Positions 36,801 to 46,464 are shown, counted from the first letter of the stretch. The stretch is DNA of 64,000 nt from Mucilaginibacter sp. (GCA_031292485.1 JARLHA010000005.1:37487-101486), one strand, 5' to 3'. Notes: generated from the letters alone by a model not told the origin. Numbers and translations are program-made.

Positions 36801-36954
36801 CGCCATTGCCGGGCATACCTTTTTCCACAACCGATGCCCCCGGCAAAACTCCTCCGTCGTCTCTAACTACCCCCGAAACTACTTTATTTTGCGCATATAG
36901 TAATGCCGGAAGGATACTGAAGATGACAAGAAAGAAAAGTATTAATTTTCTCAT
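33820..36954 (-). CDS. SusC-like TonB-dependent outer membrane transporter B
   Basis: 1044 aa, signal 1-21. Carboxypeptidase-regulatory-like domain about 25-100 (SGVVRDDGGVLPGASVVEKG), then a plug starting EVIVVGFGKTKR with IESISVLKDAATTAIYGIKG, then a 22-strand barrel ending LGLQLGF. Imports oligosaccharides through the outer membrane with a SusD lid. It follows SusD-A by 35 bp, and no SusD gene lies downstream before the terminator, so its lid must be the upstream SusD-A or the distant SusD-B. Confidence 0.95.
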   Translation of the reverse strand: MRKLILFFLVIFSILPALLYAQNKVVSGVVRDDGGVLPGASVVEKGMPGNGVTTNTRGRFTLTLKGNSNIIVVQFIGYARQEVNVAGKADNIDITLKSNSQDLNEVIVVGFGKTKRITTTGSVSTISAQDIRTVPTANVQNALSGKIPGFFSQQTSGQPGKDASDFFIRGVSSLNPAGNQPLIIVDDIEYTYDQLQQINVNEIESISVLKDAATTAIYGIKGANGVLVVTTRRGKAGKPQVNFRNEAGLQAPTIVPKFLNSYQSAQLVNEADANDGKPITFSQNDLSLFQNHSDPYGHPDVNWYDAVFNKVSYQANSNLDISGGTDQLKYFISGGILQQNGLVKHFTDPVANINNNYDFSRYDFRSNLDLKANKTLDIRLDVTTRFSSTNSPNESASSTLSDVYNFAQETPFTAPFLNPNGSYAYAFSPFNPSHLPTLNARLATGGYQNEKRTDYNVLFNIKQNLDAITNGLSVTGRVAYSSTEAYTRSTGNYGPIPTYHFDPTTNATVLNPAGSYVFPQVYYAGNVNIYTTNVNLQAFASYDRTFNGKNHVTGLVLLNQSSQTFDANAYLDPTSVGVPAKFRGISARGTYDYEGKYLFDINAAYNGTDRFAANHRYGWFPAVSAGYNITKEDYFKKITSVFSLLKLRGSYGIVGSDVAPGNTYIYSQYYIQNSNQYNFGTSPNYYNQYYEGSLSNANVVWERQKELDLGLDVNMFKDHLSFTFDYFHNVRYDQLIIPNNVPLVLGVGLPAINLGRTQNNGFDGQIGYHNSIRDVQYGINFVFSYAKNKILFESEAQPAYPWLARTGQPINQPFGYHFLGYYTAGDVSAINAYKAAHSGSNTGDPIAVPDNGEVIQAGDLKYQDLNHDGYINVFDQKAIGHPNLPNTTLGLNLTAGYKGFSVSVLLQGAFNYSFSITGTGIEPFQSQFQPIDLAAWTPANASSAQFPRLTTNPSTINSPTYYPSDYWLLNAYYIRLKTLDIGYQFPSKSLPFHLDNARIYLSAYNLFTWDNYKRYQQDPEIQTNTAGDAYINQRVINLGLQLGF

Positions 36955-36989
36955 AACTGCTTATTTAATAGTTAAATGACTATGATTTA

Positions 36990-38738
36990 TTACCAACCCG
37001 GGTTTTGTTTCAGATTCGGATCTTTTAGTATTTCGTTGTATGGGATCGGGTGAAAATATTGCTTGGTGGTAAACGTCGTACTCAACACGTTAATCGGGTT
37101 GAAAGTTAAGTTTGAACCTGTTTTTACGATAGACACCCCCGTCCTTGGTTGATTCATTACTGTTTGCGCCAGCTTCCATCGTTTTATATCAAAATACCGA
37201 TGCTCTTCAAAAGCAAATTCAATGCGCCATTCATTTTGTATAAAAGCCCGCATATCGGCAGTACTCATGTTTTGCGGCACCCCGTAAGTGCTCCCTGCTC
37301 CGGGGTCAATCCCCGCCCTTTTTCGCAAGGCATAAAGCTGTGCATAACAATCAGCCGGCGGCGAGCCTGCAGCTTCGTTTTCGGCTTCGGCAAGCGTTAA
37401 TAATACTTCGGCATATCTGAATATAACCCAGTCTGACGAATGGCTGCTATAGGTGGTGGTATTTTCAAACAGGCCCATAAATTTGCGCATATAGTACCCT
37501 GTAACCGTTTGCTGGGTATTTATATCGGGTTTACTCTGGCCGCCTTCGTAAGTTTGCACGGCGGTATTCAGCCAGGTATGCCCATTGTAAAGAATAGTCC
37601 ATGCTAATCGTGGATCGCGCTTAGGCGTTGAATTTACTGCGTAAGGATCTGCGGGGTTGAAGCCTGACGAAGGATCGGAAATTGCTAATCCGTTCTGCAT
37701 CGGGAATGAATTAACCAACTCCTGCGTAGGGCTTGTATTGCCAACGGCTGAGGCCGCCTGAAAACCTACCGGACCATTGTTTGTTTCGATACCGATACTA
37801 TTGCCGCCTGGTCTTACCATTATCCTTTCGGAATTATTTTGTGTTAAAAAGATATCGCGGTAGCTGGTATCCAATTGGTAGGAGCCTAAACTAATTACAT
37901 CGCGCGCTGCGTTAGCTGCCAATGTCCAGCGGTTTATATCGTAATTTGTATAACCGGTGAGCGGGTTGGCTGCATCAATATTTCCACCGTTAAACAATGG
38001 GCTTGCGGCATATAACAAAACACGGGCTTTTAAAGCCAAAGCAGCACCCTTGGTTATCCGGAAATTATCGCTGGAGTTAGCCAATGGGGCAGTTATCAGG
38101 CTATCCTTTACCGCGTTCAATTCATTCACTATGTATGTTATACAGTCTGAAAAGCTGCTGCGTGGCACAGTTATCGCATCATTAACATTATATACCTTAT
38201 TTCCCAGAAGAGGGACCCCCCCGTAGCGTTTTACCAGCTCAAAATAAAAGTACGCCCTTAAAAAACGCGCTTCGCTTTGCCATACCCAGCGGGTACCAAC
38301 GCCGTTTGGCAACGTCCCTTTAACCGGAACAACCCCAATATTGTTAATAAATTCATTTGCCGAACGTATTCCGCCCCAAAATGAATTGGGCGGCCCGGCC
38401 GGGTTTGTCCCCTCCCATGGGTTCTCGGTAGAGGGGAACGATTGTGATGTTGCCGCATTGGTTGACATTAAGGTAACCTGTGCGGTACCGGTTTGGGATG
38501 ACACCGCATCATCCGAAGCTGCGTCAAGGTAATCACTGCCTACCCGGTTATTGCCATTAGGTACTATCGCATATATCCCGTACAGGAACGACTGCGCATT
38601 AGCTCCTGCTGAATCGCGCGGATCGAACACATAGTTTGCAGTGATCTTATCAACCGGAAATTGTTCATACTTTTTACACCCATAAACAACACATAGTAGC
38701 ATCATCACAGGCAGTATCTTATTTATATGATTTTTCAT
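36990..38738 (-). CDS. SusD-like nutrient-binding lipoprotein A
   Basis: 582 aa. Lipobox VVYGC (Cys 21) and the KKYEQFPVDKIT start typical of SusD. The TPR-like helical core has WQSEARFLRAYFYFELVKRYGG and GAALALKARVLLYAASP, and the end has WRIEFAFEEHRYFDIKRWK and DPNLKQNPGW. These lipoproteins cap the SusC barrel and bind the glycan. It follows SusC-A by 26 bp, so SusC-A/SusD-A form a normal pair. Confidence 0.95.
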   Translation of the reverse strand: MKNHINKILPVMMLLCVVYGCKKYEQFPVDKITANYVFDPRDSAGANAQSFLYGIYAIVPNGNNRVGSDYLDAASDDAVSSQTGTAQVTLMSTNAATSQSFPSTENPWEGTNPAGPPNSFWGGIRSANEFINNIGVVPVKGTLPNGVGTRWVWQSEARFLRAYFYFELVKRYGGVPLLGNKVYNVNDAITVPRSSFSDCITYIVNELNAVKDSLITAPLANSSDNFRITKGAALALKARVLLYAASPLFNGGNIDAANPLTGYTNYDINRWTLAANAARDVISLGSYQLDTSYRDIFLTQNNSERIMVRPGGNSIGIETNNGPVGFQAASAVGNTSPTQELVNSFPMQNGLAISDPSSGFNPADPYAVNSTPKRDPRLAWTILYNGHTWLNTAVQTYEGGQSKPDINTQQTVTGYYMRKFMGLFENTTTYSSHSSDWVIFRYAEVLLTLAEAENEAAGSPPADCYAQLYALRKRAGIDPGAGSTYGVPQNMSTADMRAFIQNEWRIEFAFEEHRYFDIKRWKLAQTVMNQPRTGVSIVKTGSNLTFNPINVLSTTFTTKQYFHPIPYNEILKDPNLKQNPGW

Positions 38739-38764
38739 TTACTCTAGTATTTAATAATTACCAC

Positions 38765-41700
38765 TTAAAGTTTAACTGTAATACCTGCATTAATCACCCG
38801 CTGAACAGGGTATGCTGTCATCGATGTTTCTTCCGGATCAATTCCTTTAAGACCTGCCAGCGTTGCCAGGTTTTCGCCATTAACAAACACCCTTAAACCG
38901 GCCAACCTTAGTTTTTGCGTTACACTAACCGGAAACGTATAACCAACTTCAGCATTTTTTATCCGTAAATAGTTGCCTGACCTTACATAAAAAGATGAGG
39001 TTAACCCGTTATTATTGTATGCTGAAACAGCCAGCCTTGGTAAAGTCGCGATTGAAGCCGTTTCTGGTGTCCAGCGCCCGGTTGCACCTGCGTAAGCCTG
39101 CTGGTTGATCGTCGAATAGTCAAGCCCGAACTGGGTAGCTACATTATTGTAGCCCACGTAGATCTGGCGGTTAGTAACACCCTGGATAATAACCGACAGA
39201 CTAAACCCTTTATAGCTGAACCCCGGATTCAGGCCATAAAAAACAATTGGCTTTGTACCCCCTATTGCCGATTCGTCAAACTGATTAATTACGCCATCAC
39301 CGTTAAGGTCTTTGTATTTAATATCTCCTGCCTGCGGTACGTATCCGGCAATATGCGGGCTTGTGGCTGCATCCTGCGCGGTTTGATAAAGCCCCTGGGC
39401 GGTATAGCCATAAATAACACCGTTAACAGGGTTACCTGTTTGCCTTGTCCATGGATAGGGTGAATTCAACTCATCCTGGTATACAATTTTTGAAGCCTGC
39501 AGATTGATATTGCCCGTAACGAAGTAATTAAAATTACCGGTGTGATCCTGGTAGGTAAGGCTCAGCTCTGCGCCCTGGTAAAGATTGATACCGATATTTT
39601 CCAGCGGGTATGGTGCGCCCAATAATGCTACTGAATTGCCGCGCAAGCCAAGTACATTGAAATACCTGTCGTGGTAATAATCGGCCGTGATCAGGAATTT
39701 ATCCTTAAACAAAGAGATGTCCATCCCGAAATCTATCTTATCAGCGCTCTCCCAGGTGATATAAGGATTGGCCAGCGCATCTTCGTACCAGTAATAGTTA
39801 GTGACGTAGCCTGTTCCTATCTGGTATTGTTTATTAAAATTGTTGTTACTGTAAGTTTGCTGATAAGCGTAATATAATGAAGCCTGCTGGGCGATATTAC
39901 CATTTCCGGTACGGGCATAGGTGCCACGCCATTTCCATGAATCGATCCAGCTGAAATTGTCTTTAATAAAAGTTTCTTTGCCCATTTGCCATCCAAGGCC
40001 GGCAGCGTAAAAGGTGCCAAATTGATGGCCCGGCGGATACCGGTTATTACCACTGCGATTTACTGCTGCTTCGGCAAAATATTTACCGTCGTAATTATAG
40101 GTGCCTTTTAAAGCGATATCGGTAACCACTTCAGGAAGGTCATAATTGGTAACCAATGATTTGCTGTCGTACAGCGCGATCGCATTAACCTGGCTTTTAC
40201 CAAATTGCCTGTCGTAGTTTAAAGCCGCCTGGCCAAATGACTGGCGCGAAGTGTACGCTGTATTAAACACATTGCTTTGGGCTACAATAGCGCCATATTG
40301 CGAATAGGTACTATCTTTATTAAGGATAAATGAAGGATTTTGCAAACTGCGGTTAAGCGCGGTAATAGATTGATAGCTTAAATTACCTTTCAGTTTTGCT
40401 GTTAAACCCTTTAATACACTGTTTAAGTTATAATTAAGGTCGAGGTTTGCCAGTATATCATCGGTAAGGTTTTGAATATAACCGGAGTACTCCGTTTGCG
40501 AAAGCAGGTTATTACTGTAGGGCCCTGTATTACCGCCAATAATTGAGCCTCCGAATGAGCCATCGGGGTTACGCACCGGGTACGCATTATTGGGTGTATT
40601 ATATAAAGAATTTAATACGCTGGTGTAACCACCGCCGTTATTTCCGCCTGGCTCGGTGGTTGTTTGTACCCTGCCAAACAATTGCAGGTCGACGTTCAAA
40701 TTCTTATTTACCTGCACGCCTACGTCCGAATTAATAATGTAGCGGCTTAAATCGTTATTGGTATTATAAGGCACGTCACTTGCCGTGTTAAAGATGCCGG
40801 CCTGATCAAAATACCCTAACGAAATGGAGTATTTGGCCACGTTTGAACCACCGTTTACATTCAATTTATATTGAGTCATCGGGGCGTAATCGGTTAAAAT
40901 CGTTTTAAACCAGTTTACATCAGGATGGCCGGTTGGGTCGGTATGATCGCGGTATGCATTAAAATCAGCGGCAGAATACTGTGGCAGCTTTCCGTCACTG
41001 GTTAACGTTTCATTGATGAGGTATGCATACTGATAAGCAGGCAAAGGTGTCGGCAGGCTCAATGATTTCTGCAGACCAGTCTCGGCGGTAAAAGTAATGC
41101 GCGGCTTGCCGGCTTCACCGCGTTTGGTGGTCACCAGCACAACCGGCCTTGAGCTGTTTATACCCAACAGAATAGTTGATAAACCGTCCTTTAACACCGA
41201 AATAGATTCAATTGATTCAGGATCAATAGACGAGATCTCCCGCTGAACACCATCAATAACCGTGATGGGCGTTTGACCACGAACAGTCACAGTCATTTCG
41301 GAATTGTCAGAAGTGCTATTGTTGTTTGATGCCGTATTCACAAGGTTTTGCCCGATAACGGAAGGTGATGAAATAGATGCCGTATGAAAAGAAGTAAACC
41401 CGCTCTGCTGCTGGGTGTACACACCTGCCAACTGCCCCGGAAAGGCATAAACAAACAGGGAAGCCGGCGTTGTTGTTAACTGATTGGTATATAAGGTTGA
41501 AATTGCCCCCAGCTCACTCTCCTTTTTTTGCGTACCATATAATATATCAATATTTTGCGGGTTCCTGAGATAGTTATCATCAAGCTTTACTGTTATTTTC
41601 CCATTATTTTTAATGGTCACTTCCCGCACCACGTGGTCAGGGTAACTAAACACAAGGGTAGCGCCAGGTGCTGCGTCAATTTGAAACTGACCAGCAGCGT

Positions 41701-41914
41701 CAGAAGTAGTAAAACCAGCTTTGCCTTTGATCTGGATCTTCCCCCCCTTTAAAGGCTGACTATATTCATCTAATACAATGCCGCTGGCCCAGCCAGGATG
41801 AACAGTGGCTTTAACCGTAGTATCCTGCTGTGCAACGGCAAAACTGATATTGAATACCAACAGCATCAGCATAATGATTCCCGTTAAGTATTTCTGTGAG
41901 TAGCAATTAAGCAT
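38765..41914 (-). CDS. SusC-like TonB-dependent outer membrane transporter A
   Basis: 1049 aa, signal 1-28. Short regulatory-like domain (SGIVLDEYSQPLKGGKIQIKG), then a divergent plug beginning NIDILYGTQKKES instead of the common EVVVVGYG phrase, with IESISVLKDGLSTILLGINS. The barrel ends RVINAGITVKL. It is preceded by a 132-bp gap after the DUF4961-like gene and followed by SusD-A. The plug differs clearly from that of SusC-B, so the two transporters likely handle different glycans. Confidence 0.93.
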   Translation of the reverse strand: MLNCYSQKYLTGIIMLMLLVFNISFAVAQQDTTVKATVHPGWASGIVLDEYSQPLKGGKIQIKGKAGFTTSDAAGQFQIDAAPGATLVFSYPDHVVREVTIKNNGKITVKLDDNYLRNPQNIDILYGTQKKESELGAISTLYTNQLTTTPASLFVYAFPGQLAGVYTQQQSGFTSFHTASISSPSVIGQNLVNTASNNNSTSDNSEMTVTVRGQTPITVIDGVQREISSIDPESIESISVLKDGLSTILLGINSSRPVVLVTTKRGEAGKPRITFTAETGLQKSLSLPTPLPAYQYAYLINETLTSDGKLPQYSAADFNAYRDHTDPTGHPDVNWFKTILTDYAPMTQYKLNVNGGSNVAKYSISLGYFDQAGIFNTASDVPYNTNNDLSRYIINSDVGVQVNKNLNVDLQLFGRVQTTTEPGGNNGGGYTSVLNSLYNTPNNAYPVRNPDGSFGGSIIGGNTGPYSNNLLSQTEYSGYIQNLTDDILANLDLNYNLNSVLKGLTAKLKGNLSYQSITALNRSLQNPSFILNKDSTYSQYGAIVAQSNVFNTAYTSRQSFGQAALNYDRQFGKSQVNAIALYDSKSLVTNYDLPEVVTDIALKGTYNYDGKYFAEAAVNRSGNNRYPPGHQFGTFYAAGLGWQMGKETFIKDNFSWIDSWKWRGTYARTGNGNIAQQASLYYAYQQTYSNNNFNKQYQIGTGYVTNYYWYEDALANPYITWESADKIDFGMDISLFKDKFLITADYYHDRYFNVLGLRGNSVALLGAPYPLENIGINLYQGAELSLTYQDHTGNFNYFVTGNINLQASKIVYQDELNSPYPWTRQTGNPVNGVIYGYTAQGLYQTAQDAATSPHIAGYVPQAGDIKYKDLNGDGVINQFDESAIGGTKPIVFYGLNPGFSYKGFSLSVIIQGVTNRQIYVGYNNVATQFGLDYSTINQQAYAGATGRWTPETASIATLPRLAVSAYNNNGLTSSFYVRSGNYLRIKNAEVGYTFPVSVTQKLRLAGLRVFVNGENLATLAGLKGIDPEETSMTAYPVQRVINAGITVKL

Positions 41915-42046
41915 AGAATCAGATTTAAATTGTTAATTTATTGAACATAATTTTGGCCGTCATACCTTGTGTTATTATGGTACAAAGGCTGCTTCAATCA
42001 TTGTAAAATACTGTTAATTAGATTATTACTTTTAACCTAAGGTTTT

Positions 42047-43081
42047 TTATGTACACTTAAATTTATAGGTGAATGGTGCACTTGTACCGCCGTAACCTAT
42101 CTTCGTCGATCCCGATTTATCGGTAATAAAATAAGTCATACTTATTACCGTCTGGCCCGTCGTCGCGCCGAACAACTTACGCGGCCAAAAAGTAAGCCGG
42201 TATATCCCACTGGTCGCCGAGGTTTGCGTGAGCATTGTTTGTGCGGATTGATCGCATACGGTAACCGTTTTACCGTCGCTCATGGTAGCGGTAGCGCATA
42301 AATAAACCGCAGAACTGTTTGCTAACAGCGCCGGCGTTACCACATTGTTATTGTAGGTAAGCGTAACAATATCATTGTCCAATGATTTCGGCGGATCTAT
42401 TGTAGTTAACTGGGGGTTACAGAAGTCAACTAGGTCGCCGGTCCCGCCGGTAAGTTCAAAACAGCTGGGATTCACAAATTCATTATAATATTCTGTGGTA
42501 GGGCTCGAATCTCCGTCGTTGCCGTCAAATGTAAAACCGTTCTGGTCATTGGCAACAACATAGGCCAGTTTAACCAGGGTAGGATTGCCATCAGCGCCAA
42601 TATTATTGATAGTGATGTTTATTGTACCGGTGATCTTATCTCCGTTATTGTAATTAACAGGCACATCGCTTTGATAAGCAACCCATTCAACGTCATCTAT
42701 CAAATTTCCTGCATTGCCAAAAAAGTTTTTCATGTAAGTAGGCCAGTTAACGCCATTGCTATGAGCTGCGATAATAGTTGAATTGGCAGGGAGGAGCACC
42801 ATATTTCCGTCGCCCTTGCTGCTGGAGTAAGTTACCTTAGCATTGTCCCCTGTTTTCCAACCCTTTGGGGTCAAAAATCCAAAAATAATACGCGCGGTGC
42901 CGCTGCTGTTACATGAGTTTTTGACATTAACGGTAATTTTAACCGTTGACCCGACAACAGCGCTGCCCGGCTGGTCTACACTATCAATGATCGTGTAACA
43001 GCAACTCAATACAATACACAATACAATCAGTGTGCATAGCCGCCATAAATTTTTTCCTTTTATATGTAAACGTACTTTCAT
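42047..43081 (-). CDS. DUF4961-like surface lipoprotein of the Sus locus
   Basis: 344 aa. Signal with lipobox VLSC (Cys 27). Two beta domains: one with GSTVKITVNVKNSCNSSGTA, another with VTLTYNNNVVTPALL and IYRLTFWPRKLFG. It contains QNGFTFDGNDGDSSPTTEYYN, a Gly/Asp-rich loop that may bind Ca. The layout fits the DUF4961 type of protein seen next to SusC/SusD (name from memory). A surface glycan-binding protein is inferred. Confidence 0.65.
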   Translation of the reverse strand: MKVRLHIKGKNLWRLCTLIVLCIVLSCCYTIIDSVDQPGSAVVGSTVKITVNVKNSCNSSGTARIIFGFLTPKGWKTGDNAKVTYSSSKGDGNMVLLPANSTIIAAHSNGVNWPTYMKNFFGNAGNLIDDVEWVAYQSDVPVNYNNGDKITGTINITINNIGADGNPTLVKLAYVVANDQNGFTFDGNDGDSSPTTEYYNEFVNPSCFELTGGTGDLVDFCNPQLTTIDPPKSLDNDIVTLTYNNNVVTPALLANSSAVYLCATATMSDGKTVTVCDQSAQTMLTQTSATSGIYRLTFWPRKLFGATTGQTVISMTYFITDKSGSTKIGYGGTSAPFTYKFKCT

Positions 43082-43104
43082 ATAGTTTGTATTTTTTGTC
43101 TGGA

Positions 43105-43554
43105 TCAGTTAGTTTTTGATAATGTAAATACGTAAGTATTTTGTGAGCAACCCGGGCTAAATGTCATGATGATCTGCCGCGTTCCGTTTATGATCGGGTA
43201 ATTAAAAGCGGTAGCAACTGGTGTGGCGCCTGCAGCAGTAAACGTAAGCTTATATGGATATTGCGGGTCATCCAATGAGAACTTACCGTCTGCCCCAACT
43301 ATAAATGGCACAGGGTTAAGCAAATTATAGCTTCCGGTTGTAGCATCAAACTTGATACTGAACTGGGTAAAATCATAAATCGGAAGCAGGTTAGTTCCGT
43401 TGCGGGTTGCCTGCACAACTTTCCAGGTGCCGGTGAGGTCCTTTTTCGATTCCGTAACAGGGGCTATTCTTTCCATCTTGCATGATGTCCAGAGTAAAGC
43501 CATCGCCGCAATAAATAAATATGCCTGCTTTTTCAATATAAAATGATTATTCAT
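43105..43554 (-). CDS. Small Sus-locus lipoprotein, DUF5004-like
   Basis: 149 aa. Lipobox LLWTSC (Cys 26), then a beta barrel-like domain starting LTGTWKVVQATRNGTNL, of the lipocalin-like or DUF5004 kind (family name from memory). It ends QNTYVFTLSKTN. It is coded between SusD-B and the DUF4961-like gene, 30 and 23 bp away, so it is co-transcribed. It has the same G-T-W domain start as the phage-region lipoproteins but is otherwise different. Confidence 0.65.
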   Translation of the reverse strand: MNNHFILKKQAYLFIAAMALLWTSCKMERIAPVTESKKDLTGTWKVVQATRNGTNLLPIYDFTQFSIKFDATTGSYNLLNPVPFIVGADGKFSLDDPQYPYKLTFTAAGATPVATAFNYPIINGTRQIIMTFSPGCSQNTYVFTLSKTN

Positions 43555-43584
43555 ACTTAATTCCTGGTTAAATTCATCAATTTT

Positions 43585-45366
43585 TTAATAGCCCGGGTTT
43601 TGAATCAGTGTAGGGGATTTACCCGTTTCGCTTATAGGGAATGGCCACAAATACATCGCCGGCCTGAAATTGTGTTTGGTGGCATTAAATGTATTATAGG
43701 TTATCGTACTGCCATTTTCATCCACTTCCATGCCTTTTGCCTGTATATTTTCAGTTAGAGGCGCAATTTTCCAGCGTCTTACGTCAAAAAACCTGTGCCC
43801 TTCAAAAGCAAGTTCTATCCTCCGTTCATTTTGGATATAGGTGCGCATATCAGCCTGGCTCAATCCTGCAGGCAACTGGTAAGGGGTTAAACCCGCGCGT
43901 TGCCTGATAGCCTGAACAGCATTGTATACATTGGCAGTTGGCCCCTCGAATTCGTTGGCTGCTTCGGCATAGTCCAGCAATATTTCGGCATACCTGATCA
44001 ATGGCAAACAACGGTTTGACTTAAAGGCGATGGTAGCTGCAATAGCCGCAGGGTCGAGCATCTTATTACAATAATAGCCGGTAACCGTTCCCTGGTGAAC
44101 AGCATCAGGATTCTGACCATTGTTATTTCCGAGATAAATATTAACAGGAGCCTGCCCGCTGATCAATCCGTTGCCGGTTCTTACGTTTAATATGGTTTGG
44201 TCGTGTATAATACTATAATTTAAACGCGGGTCGCGGTTATTATAAGGGTTATTAGGATCATATCCTGATGTAGGGTCGGTAATTAGTTTACCATTATTCA
44301 TTGGGAAAGCATCCACAAGCCCCTGGTAGGGGAAGGCGCCATTGCCACCGCTTCGTGAAGGTGGCAGGAAAAGATCTTCCAGATCCGTATTTGGCCCTCG
44401 CATTAATTGAAATATATATTCGGTATTTACGCGTTGCGGGAACAAACCCTGGAAACCATAGCCAGGCGTAGCTGTTTGATAGGTATTTACTGTATTTAAA
44501 GTGTATGCTCCTGATGCAATTACTGCCTGGGCAGCATTTTCGGCAAGCTGCCAGCGCGCCGGGTCTGCCGCTGGGTATCCAACCAGGGACGGATCTACTG
44601 TACCGCTTGAACTTTTTCCGGCGTCGGCTGGCAAAGTAGTGCCATTAAACAAAGGACTTGCCGCATAAAGTAAAACGCGGGCCTTTAAAGCCAGGCAAGC
44701 ACCACCGGATGCACGACCCCAGTTAAGCCCGTTTTGGGTAAGCGGAAGCACAGTTGCAGCAGCATCGCACTCCGTAGTTATATAGGTAACGCAGGCGGCA
44801 TATGTGGAGCGTTTTACATTAATTGGCGTAGCATAAGTAAACAGGCTATCGCCAACAATTGGCACCCCACCGTAATGTTCAAGTAATATACTATAATACC
44901 AGGCACGCAGGAACCGCGCCTCGGCCAATACTCCGGCCTTATTGGAGGCCATCATTTTAGTGAGATGGATATTCGCCAACAATTGGTTTACTGCCCGTAT
45001 CTGCGTATAACAGGTATTATAGGGTTCGTTGCTAACCGTTCCTGCGTTTATTGTACCTGTAGCAAACCCCGCAGCATCAGTACCGTAGGTATGTGAGGGC
45101 TCAGATTCATCACTTGCGGCATCCAATCCGCCGCAAATGAAATTGTTAGCAGAAAACCGCGATGGGCTGCTGCTAATCCCCGCGCTTGCATAAATATTGG
45201 CGAGAAAACCCTCGGTTCTTGAACTATCAGTAAATACGCTTGATTGCGTAAGATTGGTGGTGTTCGTTTGCGCAAGAAAACTTCCGCTTTTTTTGCACGA
45301 CTGTGCAAATAAGATAAAGCTCAAAAAGGCTGAAAGAACAAAAAACTGAAAGTAAATTTTCTTCAT
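43585..45366 (-). CDS. SusD-like nutrient-binding lipoprotein B
   Basis: 593 aa. Lipobox LFAQSC (Cys 24) followed by KKSGSFLAQTNTTNLT. The core has AEARFLRAWYYSILLEHYGG and CLALKARVLLYAASP, and the C-terminus RRIELAFEGHRFFDVRRWK and SPTLIQNPGY. It is the first gene of the run SusD-B, DUF5004-like, DUF4961-like, SusC-A, SusD-A, SusC-B, and has two operator-like sites upstream. A SusD leading its run is unusual, because the order is normally SusC then SusD. Confidence 0.94.
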   Translation of the reverse strand: MKKIYFQFFVLSAFLSFILFAQSCKKSGSFLAQTNTTNLTQSSVFTDSSRTEGFLANIYASAGISSSPSRFSANNFICGGLDAASDESEPSHTYGTDAAGFATGTINAGTVSNEPYNTCYTQIRAVNQLLANIHLTKMMASNKAGVLAEARFLRAWYYSILLEHYGGVPIVGDSLFTYATPINVKRSTYAACVTYITTECDAAATVLPLTQNGLNWGRASGGACLALKARVLLYAASPLFNGTTLPADAGKSSSGTVDPSLVGYPAADPARWQLAENAAQAVIASGAYTLNTVNTYQTATPGYGFQGLFPQRVNTEYIFQLMRGPNTDLEDLFLPPSRSGGNGAFPYQGLVDAFPMNNGKLITDPTSGYDPNNPYNNRDPRLNYSIIHDQTILNVRTGNGLISGQAPVNIYLGNNNGQNPDAVHQGTVTGYYCNKMLDPAAIAATIAFKSNRCLPLIRYAEILLDYAEAANEFEGPTANVYNAVQAIRQRAGLTPYQLPAGLSQADMRTYIQNERRIELAFEGHRFFDVRRWKIAPLTENIQAKGMEVDENGSTITYNTFNATKHNFRPAMYLWPFPISETGKSPTLIQNPGY

Positions 45367-45417
45367 ATCAAGGCGTTTATAAACAATTAATCATCTATTT
45401 ATTTATTGCTGAAACAA

Positions 45418-45558
45418 TTGAAAAATCGTTTTAGCAAATCTTAAAAAAAAACACAAAAATTAATCTTTACTAAATTTTGCGGTTACTGTATAATTGGTTT
45501 TGTTTTTAGAATATCAATATTCCGAGTGCTAAATTACATTATAAAAACGATTTAGCAA
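45418..45558. promoter_or_regulatory. Two LacI-type operators before SusD-B
   Basis: Copies at 45418-45437 (TTGAAAAATCGTTTTAGCAA) and 45539-45558 (TTATAAAAACGATTTAGCAA), 121 bp apart. Both keep the right half perfectly and the left half partly. A third half-site GCTAAAT is at 45528. Paired sites could allow looping over the SusD-B promoter. Confidence 0.6.
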
Positions 45559-45613
45559 ATTTTTTTTAAAATATTTTTTCAATATAAAATATCGTATAAT
45601 TTCATACTATCTG

Positions 45614-46444
45614 TTATTTTTCCTTATTAAAAAACCTGCTAAAAAAAAGCGCCTGGTAGTTAATTGAATTTCCCCAATAATCCCAGCTATGTGCCCCGGG
45701 CCGCACAGTAAAATCATGTGGAATATTCCTTTCCAGCAGTTTTTCATGCAAGGCTTTGTTGGCCCCGAACAGGAAATCAGATGAACCACAGTCAAATGTA
45801 ATGGCCAGTGAGTTGGGTTTTAATAAATAAACCATATTGATGACGCTGTTTTGCTCCCACCGCTGCGGAAATAAGCTGTATTTACCCAAAACCTGCTCAA
45901 TGCCAAAGCTATCCGAAAAAGGTCTAAGATCCACTCCCCCGCTCATGCTTCCTGCCGCACCAAATAGGTCCAAATGTTTAAAGGCCAGGTAAAGCGCCCC
46001 GTGCCCCCCCATGCTTAAACCCGTAATTGCCCGGCCAGACCTGTCAGTAATGGTTGAATAGTGACTATCAATATAACTGATCAATTCCTTTGAAATATAG
46101 GTCTCAAATTGCCATTCTTTGCTTACAGGGCTATCAAAATACCAGCTTGCAAAGCCGCCATCCGGGCAAACGATCACCATATTATATACGTCCGATAGCT
46201 TTTTAATAGAAGGAACTTTTAAAATCCAATCAGAATAATTGCCGCTAAAGCCGTGCAACAGATATAGAACCGGGAATTTTTTTGAGGCTGAATAATCATC
46301 AGGTCTGATTACCACCGCCTTAATATCTTTATTCATCGCTGTGCTATGCGTAAGTACAGTATCTACCGTGGCAGCATGTACTTTAAGCAAAGCGGCTGTC
46401 AAAAATATGAACGACAGCGTAAGAAATCTTTTATAAGTAATCAT
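45614..46444 (-). CDS. Secreted CE1-like esterase
   Basis: 276 aa, signal 1-24. Alpha/beta hydrolase of the putative esterase/feruloyl-esterase D type: oxyanion region YLLHGFSGNYSDW, nucleophile Ser in GLSMGGHGALY, acid Asp in FDCGSSDFLFG and His in GAHSWDYWG. Likely removes acyl groups (acetyl or feruloyl) from glycans so that glycosidases can act. It follows the SGNH hydrolase gene by 20 bp and shares its strand with the GH92-3 run. Confidence 0.85.
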   Translation of the reverse strand: MITYKRFLTLSFIFLTAALLKVHAATVDTVLTHSTAMNKDIKAVVIRPDDYSASKKFPVLYLLHGFSGNYSDWILKVPSIKKLSDVYNMVIVCPDGGFASWYFDSPVSKEWQFETYISKELISYIDSHYSTITDRSGRAITGLSMGGHGALYLAFKHLDLFGAAGSMSGGVDLRPFSDSFGIEQVLGKYSLFPQRWEQNSVINMVYLLKPNSLAITFDCGSSDFLFGANKALHEKLLERNIPHDFTVRPGAHSWDYWGNSINYQALFFSRFFNKEK

Positions 46445-46464
46445 CTTTTCTATTCTTTTCAGTA

